A stretch of 64,000 nucleotides of DNA, from the NCBI GenBank assembly GCA_028554645.1, contig JAQOOI010000080.1, positions 496,001-560,000 of the forward strand, written 5' to 3'. Numbering within the stretch: the first letter of the stretch is position 1; the number at the start of each line of letters is the position of its first letter. The stretch is from Omphalotus guepiniiformis. Taxonomy: Eukaryota; Basidiomycota; Agaricomycetes; Agaricales; Omphalotaceae. Shown piece after piece: positions 32,539-43,020 of the stretch. A model generated the notes under the pieces. It ran no database searches and was not told the DNA's origin. It saw only the letters and a program-made list of their open reading frames with translations. A program made the position numbers and the translations under genes.

Positions 32539-34273
32539 CTAGTTTTTCGACTCAGAGTTATTTTCTCGTTTCAAGATCTGCTTAGTCTCAGATTTAGCTG
32601 CTGGTGCCAGATTCTGCAAAGTATTGCAAACTTGACTGAATTGAGCAACAAGACTGTTGATAGCATCTAATGAACTACTTTGAGAGGGACCTGCTATAGC
32701 AGAATCCTTATCTTCAAAAGCATACAAGTTCTGGTCAACATGAGAGGGAGATTGTTCCCATCCATGTCTTTTGGCAATTTCCTCAATCTTCCCTTTCTTA
32801 GACTGAGTATCAGATGGATCAGCTCTTGGCCAATATACTCCATCTTTCAATGCCCATTTACCAGCACTATTTTGATCATCCACCCCAACCTGATAAATCT
32901 AAGTTGATGTGGACAGTCCATAGATCTATGTCCAGGCTCATCACACATATAACAATTAGAGTCAGCATGAGTATTATTATTCACAGATGACATCTGGGAC
33001 GGTCTTTGTACACTATTGTGTCCATTTGAGTTCATTCCAGGTCCAGATTGGGAATTTGGAGCATTCATGTTCATCCTAACTGAGCTAGAAGTTGCTTAGG
33101 TCATTTTTGCCAAGTTAGCTACTGTCTCAGATAGCTTTGCAAGAGCTGCCAGATTCATCTCCTGGGCTTGTCTAATCTGGTTAAACTGGTTCTGGTGACT
33201 ATCCACTGTTGCAGACAATTTCATTGCCCACTGATCTGGTTCTGATTTTACAGTAGATGCTACTTGGTAAGGATCATATAACTTCCTTGTAGCACTCTGT
33301 TCAGTTGTTGGGAGTATTCTAGAGTATCCTTTAGCCAGATTTGGATCATTCAGGAATCTCCCTGCTCTTTTTACAGAACAGAGTTTTTCAGCCTCAGACA
33401 TTACATCTTTCAGAGTAAAAGGGTCATCTTCTCTCTGAACTTGTAATTGGCCATTGATCACTTTATTTTCTAAGTGGTCCAGAAGTTTCCTTCTGAAGGG
33501 TTCATCTAGTGCACTCAAGAAACCAGCTACAGCTTCTGAGTTTGATACTATAGATGTAGTACCAGAAGATAGTTTCTCATACTCAATCTCATACTCTCTT
33601 TTAAATGTCATCAGTTTCTGAATAGCACCAAGCACTATGAGCCTATATGCATCAATGATAGTATACAATACTTGTCTAGATCCCAGTCCTCTATCTGCAG
33701 ATTGAGGGAAATTTTTCATTAATGCCTCTTTGAAAGTATCCCAGTCTAAATCTTTAACAGCCTGAAGCCGTTGAAACTCTTCACGAGTATGGAACTCCAT
33801 ATATCTGAGAGCCAACATTACTTTAGCTGCATCTGTTTTAGTTCCGGTTGACACAAAAATGCTTTCCAGCTCTGCCAACCATGCAACTAGTTCAGATGGA
33901 TGTTTCTTATCAAAGATGGGAACTGCTTAGAGACTTTAGGTAGTTTCTCATTCTGCAACTCTTTAGCTGCAGGAACAGGAATCTGCATTCCTGTTGCATT
34001 TCCAAAAATGAAGATCTCTTCCATCTCAACAGGTCCTTGGGTAGGTCCTTGTTGTTGGGGAGCATCATTCCCAGTAGCATTGTCATAAGTAGACATATTG
34101 TTTCTCGGGTTCCTTATTATTTTAACAGGGATTCTTTTATGTGTCAAGGCAAAATATTGAGGACTGTTTACAAAGTTCCTCTTATTTTTCCTGTATCTAG
34201 CTGAGAGTTCAGATAAATCTGGAGGTGTATTCCGTTCAGGAATAGTACTTAGGGACGAAAGAGACAAAAGCAA
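32539..34273 (-). pseudogene. gag: Gypsy I gag, frameshifted
   Basis: Three open blocks: 34273-33887 (start region and KLPKVSKQF), 33878-33096 (capsid-like: DWDTFKEALMKNFPQS, FKREYEIEYEKLSS), and 33074-32847 with the zinc knuckle CYMCDEPGHRSMDC. A last block at 32883-32539 corresponds to the KDGKVAP...KGWDKE region of element II. Comparison with the intact gag at 50182-51654 places frameshifts at about 33880 and 32860 and a stop after KMT (33096). The best start by alignment is the ATG at about 34098 (MSTYDNATG). Confidence 0.8.
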
Positions 34274-34576
34274 ACTTGAATCGAGTTCAGGTATGACTTC
34301 TTTCTCTTTTCCTTCTGGATGACTGGTTCAGTGATAATTCTTCTGTTCCAGCTCTCTCAGAATTCTTAGTCTTTCTAGGATGTGTGTTTCTCTGTGAGCT
34401 GCTAATTTTGACAAGCAAACTCTAAGTTATAAAACTTATAGATGGTTTAACAACTTCAAGGAAATTGTTGCTAAGTGAGGAACAGGGCAAAGTTCAATTG
34501 ACACAGAAAAAGTCCAGATTTATTTCCAGACACGTGTAAATACACAGATAGTTCAATTATCAAGTCTAAAGCCACC

Positions 34577-34593
34577 CCTCGCAGTGGACTCCA
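34577..34593 (-). other. Primer-binding site of gypsy I
   Basis: Minus-strand TGGAGTCCACTGCGAGG begins 2 nt after the LTR end (...CACTACA, TC, TGGAG). It differs by one C/T from element II. TGG at the start fits the CCA end of a tRNA. The implied tRNA ends ...ACTCCA with U at position 73, a feature of eukaryotic tRNA-Cys; the tRNA identity is inference. Confidence 0.7.
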
Positions 34594-34595
34594 GA

Positions 34596-36372
34596 TGTAG
34601 TGACTATGAAATGAATGAGAGAGATACTCAAATGAGCACAATCCAACTCAAATCAAAAATGATGTAGGGTGAGGTGTGACTGGCGTTGTCAGAGATTCCG
34701 CACAGTTAGACACAACAATTGAACTCAAATCTGCAAGGTTACAAATGTCTTTATCTCAATCTGGGTGAAAAATGGCAAAGGGTATCTCAAAACACAAGAT
34801 TCAGACAGAAGGCAAGGGTGGTTTTCAGGGTTCAGGAGGGATTCAGGACAATCAATCTCGATGTCAAACTCAATTCAATGGTCAGACAATGCAGGGAACA
34901 GTTTTAGATGCAGCACAGACAGAACAGCAGTTTCAGCAAAGATTCAGTATCTCTTTCAATTTATCTGCCACAAGGGACTTTACAGAAGTTTTCACAACTG
35001 GATATTTCTCAAACTGAACTCTAAAGAGCCAGGCTATATTCCATCTAAGAAGGGTTTCCTGCTTTGGCTTGTAGCTTTGGGCAGTACTAGCTTAAGAAAA
35101 TCTAAATAGATACTCTGTAAGCTATATATACTAAATCATAGAATCAAACATATATCTCGAAATTAAAAGGGTAATCTGAACAGTAAATGAGTCAAAAGTA
35201 AGTAAGTATCAATTGAGCAGAGATTGGATTCTTTTTAGGTAGTTTTCTAGATAATTTTCCAGTTAGATAGTCAAAATATAGGAACTTTGAGTATAGATTG
35301 GTATAAAAACAGAAATATATTGCTTTGTCCGTGTTCTAGGTGTGTTAGGGCGTATCCTGGGTATCTAAATAAAGGTCCAGGACATGTAAATAGCAACCAG
35401 TATTATGACAGTTGACATTCATCTCAGTGCATTGCAAATCTGGTTCTCTATAAGTTTCTCCAAAATTGGCACATTCTCCTCTACTAGGGCAGCATTAGGA
35501 GTTGTGTAGAAGCTCTAGAGCTTATTTAGACCATGCTTCATCATTTCTATCAGCCACAGTAAGGTACAGTAACTGTTTATTTCAAGTTTTACCCCTATAC
35601 ATCTCTTTTTGGTCAGATTTGTACTTAGGTTATATTTCTTGTTTAGAATAGCTCTCAGTTTCTCCTAGGACAGTATTCTATCTCATAGTTCCGTCTAAGA
35701 CCTCCAATTAGAGTGCCTTTATCTTTCATCAAGTTCAGAGGGTTACTGAATTTCAGAGAGATACTCAGATCCAGAGAGATACTCATTTTCAGTATCTAAC
35801 TCCTTCCATCATGAGTATTGAGTATCTAACTCATTTGTGCAGATGTAACTTTGAATCTACTTCTATTATTTACATAGATTGGTATTTCATCTTAGTGACA
35901 TTATGTTCACATAGTACTCAATGTACTATATTTCTCTGGTAATGCAATCTTCAAGATTGCCCATATTCTCAGCCTTCAATCTTGTAGTGCCAACTTAGTT
36001 AGCAAGACCAGCTGGAACTTTTGATAAGTCCAAAGGACTTAGATAATTGTTTCAACAACACTTGGTAGAGTCTCTAGTTATTAGAGGGTGGGTCTGACCA
36101 ACTCAATCTGGTATGGAACATTGGAATTCCAACACATCTGGAGAGGCATAACTAGTATTCCTTTGTATAATCCATTGATCACAGTTACTTAGTACCAGAT
36201 TCAGTACTGTAGCAATCACTACACTTAGGCATTGTGAGTACAAGTGTGTTTCATGTCTTAACTAGCAGCCTGGGATGACTCCAGTCCTTTATGTTCAGTT
36301 TCCAATGCTTGAACATTCCATATTTACTTCAATCTGATAGATTTCAGCACTGAAAGGCTTTTTGACGCAACA
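34596..36372 (-). repeat. LTR family A, copy 2 (5' LTR of gypsy I)
   Basis: TGTAGTGACTATG...TTTTTGACGCAACA, nearly identical to 14562-16380. It is followed on the internal side by the primer-binding site and gag, so it is a 5' LTR. The conserved block GGCGTTGTCAGAGATTCC is at 34683-34700. Confidence 0.9.
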
Positions 36373-36462
36373 GCGTGCAAGAATCAATAGAACTACCACA
36401 ACTTTGAAGACAACCGGCAGCAAGACAGGGTGTGGAGAGGGTGTGGAGTATAAATCAGCTAT

Positions 36463-37419
36463 CTAATTCTCCTTTGCCTCCTGATTTCCTTTGCCTCTTC
36501 CTTTTCCTTTGGTATTGCCTTTTTTACCTTTTGTATCTGCCCTCCTTGCCTTTGCTAGTGTACCTTGCACAGGAGCACTTACTAGGCTGACTTGCATCTA
36601 TTGAGATAGTGTCAGGCTGCTTTTGTTTGTATGCATTTGACTTCTTGCTCAGTGCCTCGGGCTCTGCAATCTTGAGTGTATTATCTTCAGATTGTGGAGA
36701 AGGAGGAGGGAGGGGGAGTGTACGATTGGGAGCTGGAAGAGAATAGGAAGAAGCAGGAGGTACAATTCCGGCACCATCAGGAGCAGGTGGGTGGGGGTGA
36801 TTTTGAGGTGTAGAAGGGTCTAAAGGCCAAGTGAAGTCATAGAAGCATCTTGAGAGGTGGCAGAGGCAGAAGGCTGCGAGGGCAGCACAGAACCCACAGA
36901 GAAAGGCTGCACAGGAATGGTAGGAGCTGCAAAATTCTGAGTGTGAGGCGCAGCAGCAGCAAAATTCTGGTTGTGTGGCATAGGAGCAACAAAATTCTGA
37001 ATGTAAGCAGAAGACATAAAATTGGCCAGGGAAGGCACAGTAGCCTGGGCATTAGAAGTCGGAATTTTAGAAGACAGTTTGTCCATATTATTCATTGCAT
37101 ACTGTGTGCTTGCCAGCATATTGTTGTTGAAGCCTGAGCCAAACACTATTAATGATCTATTAGAATGGTGGAACAATGCAGACCGAAGGGTACACAAACC
37201 TAAATCACTCCATAAATTCATACCCTGAGGCGCAAAACCCCCCTGCATATCCCACATACCCATGCCCATACTACCCATCTGACCCATTCCCATACTAGCT
37301 GCCTGACCCACCCCCATACTAGCCACCTGACCCATGCCAATACTAGCTGCCTGACCCGCCTCCTGTGCACCAGTGACGTTGGTTATGTCCGTAAACACAG
37401 TCCACTGGCTATTTGTCAC
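36463..37419 (-). pseudogene. Low-complexity, repeat-containing protein fragment
   Basis: An open frame from about 37419 to 36820, followed by two more frame segments down to 36463. The N-terminal part has five imperfect GQAASMGM-like repeats (residues about 19-53). The middle has three QNFAAP/PHTQNFAAA repeats (residues about 135-170), then a proline-rich stretch (PPAPDGAGIVPP, LPLPPPSPQ) and a lysine/glycine tail (KGKKGNTKGKGRGKG). Joining the parts needs two frame changes. The first block has no ATG at its start, so upstream exons are missing. Function unknown; the composition suggests a disordered nuclear or nucleic-acid-binding protein. Confidence 0.45.
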
Positions 37420-37652
37420 AGATTTTCCTTATTCTGTTTATCTGTGACATGTAGTGACTTTTATCATATGTCCATAAGGCTTAGATATAGATTAGATTAG
37501 ATTAGATTAGATAGAACTCAATATATGGAGATAGACTATGGTCTAGACTACCTTGACATCAGCCTTGGCAGGGCTATTATGTCTTGGCATCAGTCAGCAT
37601 ATGATGTCACACATAACATCATTGACAGCTAGGTATCATGGGTCTTACATGG
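37420..37652. repeat. TTAGA microsatellite and flanking sequence
   Basis: Five ATTAGATTAG-type units (period 5) lie at about 37488-37511. The rest of the stretch has no feature I can support. Confidence 0.6.
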
Positions 37653-38315
37653 CTGCGGCCTATGAGTTTTTGGCTGGAAAAAACGTAAATCAAAAAGTAC
37701 TCATTTTTGAAAAGGGTTTTTAGGTTTCGAAAACTTTGAGTTTTTCCATTACCAAAAACATACCTATAACTTGATATTTTTGTGAGATTTTTTATGTCAA
37801 TGAATTTATTATTTGTACCAGATTTCTTTGTCTACAAAAAGAGCAGAGAAATAGAAAATTTATGTATCATTTTGGGTTCATGAAAGACACTATGTTTATT
37901 GACCCACAAAAGCATACAGTCTTGTAATGTGTTTTTGGCCTGTCAAAAATGCTACAAAAGGAGCATGAAGGTTTTAAAACACACAGTGCAGAAACTTCAT
38001 GCTCCTTTTGTATTGTTTTTGGCATCCCAAATACACATTAAAGACATTTCTCGGATATGGAGGCCAAGAACATGAGGTTTATGATGGTCCAAAAATGACA
38101 GAAAGACATCTTATTCTTCTGAACTTTTTGTAGACAGAGAAACCTGATACAAAAAACAATGAATCTTTTAACATCAAAATTTGTACAGAAACATTAAATA
38201 TTAGCTATGTTTTTGGTAACTAAAAAAATTCAGGTTTTAAGAACCCAAAAACACTTCGCACAAATGGGTACCTTTTTATTTATATTTTTTCCCCCCAAAA
38301 ACTCACAGGCCGCAG
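37653..38315. mobile_element. Foldback (large inverted-repeat) element, 663 bp
   Basis: Left arm CTGCGGCCTATGAGTTTTTG and right arm CAAAAACTCACAGGCCGCAG are imperfect reverse complements. Similarity continues through ACCAAAAACATA, TTTGTCTACAAAAAG and GGAGCATGAAG to a short loop near 37975-37995. Nearly the whole element is two arms of about 320 bp. No ORF is present. It looks like a non-autonomous DNA element. Flanks (ACATGG and TAGGAG) give no clear target duplication. Confidence 0.8.
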
Positions 38316-38614
38316 TAGGAGGTATCTGGGGCCCTGATGCCCAAGTATATAAGTAGACAGGTCTAAGCTCTTAAAGCTCAGACTCAAGATAAATTTTATT
38401 GTCTTTGACAAGCAATCCTCTTCTCTCACACTAAGCTCAACTCTTTCCCCAATTCTTGCAACAAGTAGCAGGTGAGTAAAGAATTGTGATACTATTGAAA
38501 TTGACATAGGAAAAGGTGATCCTTCTTTTCCAGGAAAAGAATCATCAGAGTTGAGGAGTTTGAGAAGGAAACTGGCAGCTATTGTTGAACACTCAGAGTC
38601 AACAGCGACACCGG
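38316..38614 (+). other. Promoter-like and intron-like relic
   Basis: TATATAAG at about 38346 is followed by pyrimidine-rich sequence and a plausible GT-AG intron (GTGAGTAAAG at 38474 to TTTTCCAG at about 38535). This could be the 5' end of a gene cut by the LTR-like unit at 38615. No protein can be named. Confidence 0.3.
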
Positions 38615-40104
38615 TGTTGCGCTGAAAACGCATACACACCTGAAATACCTGAAATTAAACAATTTCTACTGTGAATATGATGGGAATAAAGGGCTAGACT
38701 ATGTCCCATAGTGCTAGCTAAAACATAGAACACGAATAGTTAAAGGCTCGAAGTGAAAGGACTACGATGTACGAGTATGCATCAAGACCTTATGGCTGAT
38801 ATGCCTCTAGACCTTTGGCGAAGTAACTACCTGCTGCGAGACTGTACAGTATGGTCAGACCCACCCTGCCTGGCAAAGAGCCCTTCGTCTGGAAGTCGCT
38901 ATTCAAGTATCTGTGTAATCCACGGGACTTAGGAAGGAAGAAACTACACACACACAGGCATAATAGCCTCATGAGCCTAGATAACGTCGAAAGGACAAAG
39001 CTAGAGGTATCGCCGAGCCATCAAAATGGTTTGTTCGAACTTAGCCGACCTCCTAGAACCTGCAGATTGATGATATACTGGAGATAACGCTTTATGATCG
39101 GAAATATATGATCGACGATTCCGTTCCGAGATACTAGATGGTCAAAGCTATGAAAATGATCAGTCTCGATGACTGTATAATAACTTATTATCAAAGTAAT
39201 GACAGAATTGGCCTTCGAGCGCTGGATATTGGTATATCTACGAGGTGCTATGGGGTCTAGATGTTGAAATAGGAGAAAATACGGAAGCCCGACGGGATAA
39301 ATGACTAGCAACTGCCCTCGGCGCCCCTATAAGTACACTGTAAAACAGTTACGAAGATGAATAATAACGAAATGCATAGGAGTAGTTCGTTTAGAATGGC
39401 TCGAGCGCATGATAAGAAGGGTCTAGATGTACCAAAAACATCACTAAAACATAATACTTACACATATATACCCAAGAACTGCACATAATTACCCTCTAGA
39501 CGTGCCTACTTACCCAACTCAGTCATATTGTTTCTGTTTATATCCATTTTATACTCGATGTTATCCCTCTGTTCCTTTTAATTACTCCACTCAGTTTTCT
39601 ATCTATTTATGAAATACTTACAAGCAGTAGAGTACATATACTGTCATGTATAGGGTCGAGCACCCCAGGTTACGACTGCCCGCCAAATTGGAGAACTTTA
39701 CGTATCTTCTAGAGTGTTAAATCGCAGAAGGCCTCTTGATTGTGAACGTCAGGCCCCGGTTCTTCGAGCTGGTAGAGGCAGACTATTAGGAATTGCAGTG
39801 CTTTAATAGAGTGCTAAATATCTGAACATCTGTTGTGTTTGAACTGTCTGTCTGTCTGTCTGTCTGTCTGTGTCTGTCTGTCTGTGTCTGTCTGTTTGCT
39901 GTTTCTGGTACTCGTCAAAGGGTCTAGACGGTGATCTTACAGTTCAGTTAGTCTTTCCAACAGTCTAGCTCGACTTTAGTCAGTTTTCTGCGTGCGGAAT
40001 CTTTGCCAACGCCAGACTACACTCGCTTTTACAAGGCAACCTTTGAGTTTAGACGAGTTCCTACGTCTTAGAGTGCTCATTTCGCTGCTATTACCGGCAC
40101 TGGC
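38615..40104 (+). repeat. Probable solo LTR, family E, plus orientation
   Basis: Starts TGTTGCGCTG and ends near CACTGGC, bounded by the 5-mer ACCGG on both sides (38610-38614 and 40105-40109). The conserved LTR block GCGGAATCTTTGCCAACGCC lies at 39994-40013, about 90 bp from the end, as in the other LTR families. The fragment at 6771-7005 is a diverged inverted relative. The ending is GC, not the usual CA, so the right boundary is uncertain by one base or has mutated. It contains a TGTC/CTGT microsatellite. Confidence 0.55.
39845..39896 (+). repeat. CTGT tetranucleotide microsatellite
   Basis: About twelve CTGT units with two interrupting GT insertions, inside the family E LTR. Confidence 0.9.
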
Positions 40105-41790
40105 ACCGGTGATGTGCTTGGTATGGGGTATGAATGAGAAGTAGTACTAGCTGACTTGAATGAATCTACCAAGCACTCAAAACACACACACAACACACAA
40201 AGACTTTTAAGTTTGTGGGGTTTGGGAAACTAACAAACTCTGTGAAGCAAGTAAGGTTTTTGTAAGAGGAGCTCAGAGAAACAGTCCAAACCGATGCAGC
40301 ACAGATAAATCTATGCTATACACCACGCACACAAACTAACACGTAACTTAACAAATCACCGCGACCAGTGACTACAAATGATACAACAACCAGACAATTG
40401 TTGGGAGATGCCAGACGACCTCTCACTTAGTGGAGTTGGTTATAGGAGGATTTCAGAACTGCCAGACGATGAGTTCAACGAGTAACCAGACAATCTACTC
40501 TTATTTGCGCTACACACACAAACTTCGCAGTCCCAGACAATCCCGCTTGTAAACACCTATACACACTGACTTATAAACGAATGTGACAGTTCACACTTTA
40601 ATATCCGTGGTCTTTTAAAACCTTTAAACACTCGAAGAGACTTAAGCTCTTCCACACACAAATGCTATTAGCTCTATGGGGGGCTCGGGAACCTGTCCTT
40701 CCTTGCCCAGGTTCTATTTCTTATATACGGTATTTCTATTTACATAGTACAAACAAATGTTGTGATACTTGACGGTTATGAGTGATATAATGCACATGGT
40801 ACACTGCGTAAGGTAGGGATGAAGTATAGTACACGGGAACAGGGTATCTTATTTTATGTTATAATCTTGCTGCGTTTAGAAAGTACCGCGGTAGTTCGCT
40901 AACACTGTATCTCCTTACATGTTCTACTTCTGCATTGTCAGAAGTACTTCGTGTTACATCGTACATCTAGACCCTTCTGTGGCTCAACAGTGGTCATTAG
41001 ATATGACTAGTGCACAGAGCTACTGCTACCTGGTTTCTAAGTCTGGTGCTCTGAGTAGTGCCACGGTACTTTGTTACCTACGCGTTGGTTTATACAGTAT
41101 TGAGGCCATCAAGTTATACACGTTGGACCTTAAAACAAGTGCCACAACGCTTTACTTGAGTGCATACTCAGGTAATACCTACACTGATGTCCAGTTTCAG
41201 TCACACCTATGTCCTGACAACTTATTTTTGCCCATATTCTGTGAATAGGTTCTCCAATGTTCAGTAATTTGGTTTGATACTCATAATCTGATACAGAACT
41301 CATTTGATTGGCCAGCTTGATGCCCATGTAATGCATCTCGAGACTCTGAGATTGTAGAAAGACATGCTATGTGTATCCAAAATCATTTATTAACTCATAG
41401 ACTGATATAGGACAACCAAAATTACTGTAATATATATATACAATATATATGAACCTACACATACACTTTCAAGAACTCTCAGTGAAATTTACAGGTGTGA
41501 GGGCTGTTTGTCCCAGGGGCTGATTGTGTCTCATTGCATGGTCATAGACTGTACTTGGACTGTCAGCCTGCATCACGGGATGCAGGCCGGAATGGATTCA
41601 GTTTTGGCGGTGCACCTGCACATGCAATCTACAGACAAAATGTAAAAAATTACATGTTTCTTACAAAAAAAGTGTATTTATACTTGTATTTAACATGTTT
41701 CTCAAATACATATCATTTGTTTATAATTTGGACCCCTAGAATATCTTACATTTAACAACCTCAAAATATTTTCTAACCCAGCCCTACCAG
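40105..41790. other. Unassigned sequence, probably old LTR or intergenic DNA
   Basis: About 1.7 kb without a supported gene. It holds several CCAGACAAT/CCAGACGA words between 40390 and 40540, ACACACAC-rich stretches, and an AT run at 41425-41450. The 109-codon ORF at 40919-41248 shows no domain and biased composition and is not called. Confidence 0.35.
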
Positions 41791-41794
41791 TGGC

Positions 41795-42600
41795 ATGGAG
41801 TGCAAAAATGAGGGCAGAACGAGCTTTGGGCAAGGATGGACCAATTAAACTGGAGCCAGCTTAACTGTTAAGAGCTGACCATCCTGGTGCTCCTTGAACC
41901 TAGGGGTGACTCCAGAAGGTAGTACATGGCCCAGGAAGGGGTGGTTGGGACTGCCAATGCAGTAAGAGGTGGACAGAGATGGTGAACAGATCATTAGGGC
42001 ATGAGATAGCATGAATGGAGTCATTGAGATGGGGCTCTCTGTCTAACAGAGAGTATGCTGAGCAACTGTGCTTAGAAGAAGGCCTCCAGCTTGGTGGAAA
42101 GAGACATGTTGTCCACCAAGCAGAGACAAGATAACCAAACAGGAAACTGAGATGGAGAAACTGATATGGAGAAACTGATATGGAGAGATAGAACCCAGAC
42201 AGAAGGAAACAGAACCCAGACAGAGAGACAGAAGCAGAGAAGCAGACAGAGATAGATTCAAGACATTAATACTAAGACTAAGGAGTACATCAAGAGGTTA
42301 GCTAGTCTTATATACTCCTAGGTGTGGGAACATCTATAGTAATCAGTGCCATATGACCTAGACTGAGTAAAATGGCCACTTCATAACATTAACTGACCAG
42401 GGAGCGCAAAAACGAGGGGGAGAGAAATGCTGACTAATCAGGCCTCCGGCAATGACAACCGACTTAACCAGAGGCCAGCTTAACTGACCCATAGTGCGCA
42501 AAAACGAGGGCAGAAAAATGGTGACTAATATATACAATTATTACGTGTACAATTTAAGGTCGCTTCAATCAAACCGGAGGCCTGCTTAACCGTCAAATTT
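41795..42600. repeat. Three related 80-110-bp repeat units
   Basis: Units near 41795-41870, 42397-42490 and 42491-42600 share GYGCAAAAACGAGGG at one end and GGAGGCCWGCTTAAC at the other, with TGCTGACTAAT-type words inside. The ends CAGTTAAGC/GCTTAACTG are reminiscent of pogo-like termini, but no transposase is present. Between the first two lies a purine-rich tract with AGAAACTGATATGG repeated (42148-42185). Confidence 0.5.
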
Positions 42601-42621
42601 TTGGCTGGATGGTGCCGCCAT

Positions 42622-42963
42622 TGTTGAAACGGTCACAGTGGACTACCAGGAACAGGTCAGCTACAAGACAGTAAGTGCATACTCACCGATAGCTGATTGT
42701 TTCTTGGACAGATAAGCAGTAGAGGTCGAACTTGAGTAAGTATTCAACTTGTCGTCCTTGCTGGATGACTTACTACTTTTATATGTAAAATACATGGTCC
42801 GTGCTCATGTATGTAAAATAGTGTATGGTTAAGAAGTACTAGTATCTATAATACTGTCCAATAGCTATAATTCCTCTTGGGAATTTAGCGTAATCATACT
42901 TGCATATTAATGCGATGTCGGACTACTGTACGTGTACGTCTACACTAAGCAGATATTCCAACA
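42622..42963 (-). repeat. Copia 3' LTR
   Basis: Read on the minus strand it starts TGTTGGAATATC right after the purine tract AAGGGGGAG and ends GTTTCAACA, giving a TGTTG/CAACA inverted repeat at 342 bp. A matching 5' LTR was not found within the window. Confidence 0.7.
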
Positions 42964-42974
42964 CTCCCCCTTGC
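42964..42974 (-). other. Copia polypurine tract
   Basis: Minus-strand AGCAAGGGGGAGTGTTGG: a purine run directly before the LTR start. Confidence 0.7.
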
Positions 42975-43020
42975 TAAGAACATGTACATAATGTTTCAAA
43001 AGCATAATCATAAAGCATAG

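Noticed and set aside
37653..38315. rRNA or structured ncRNA gene
   Set aside because: The inverted arms are imperfect over their whole length with no known RNA motif; a foldback element explains the structure.
40919..41248. 109-codon ORF as a gene
   Set aside because: No motif, no intron context, and composition typical of random open sequence.
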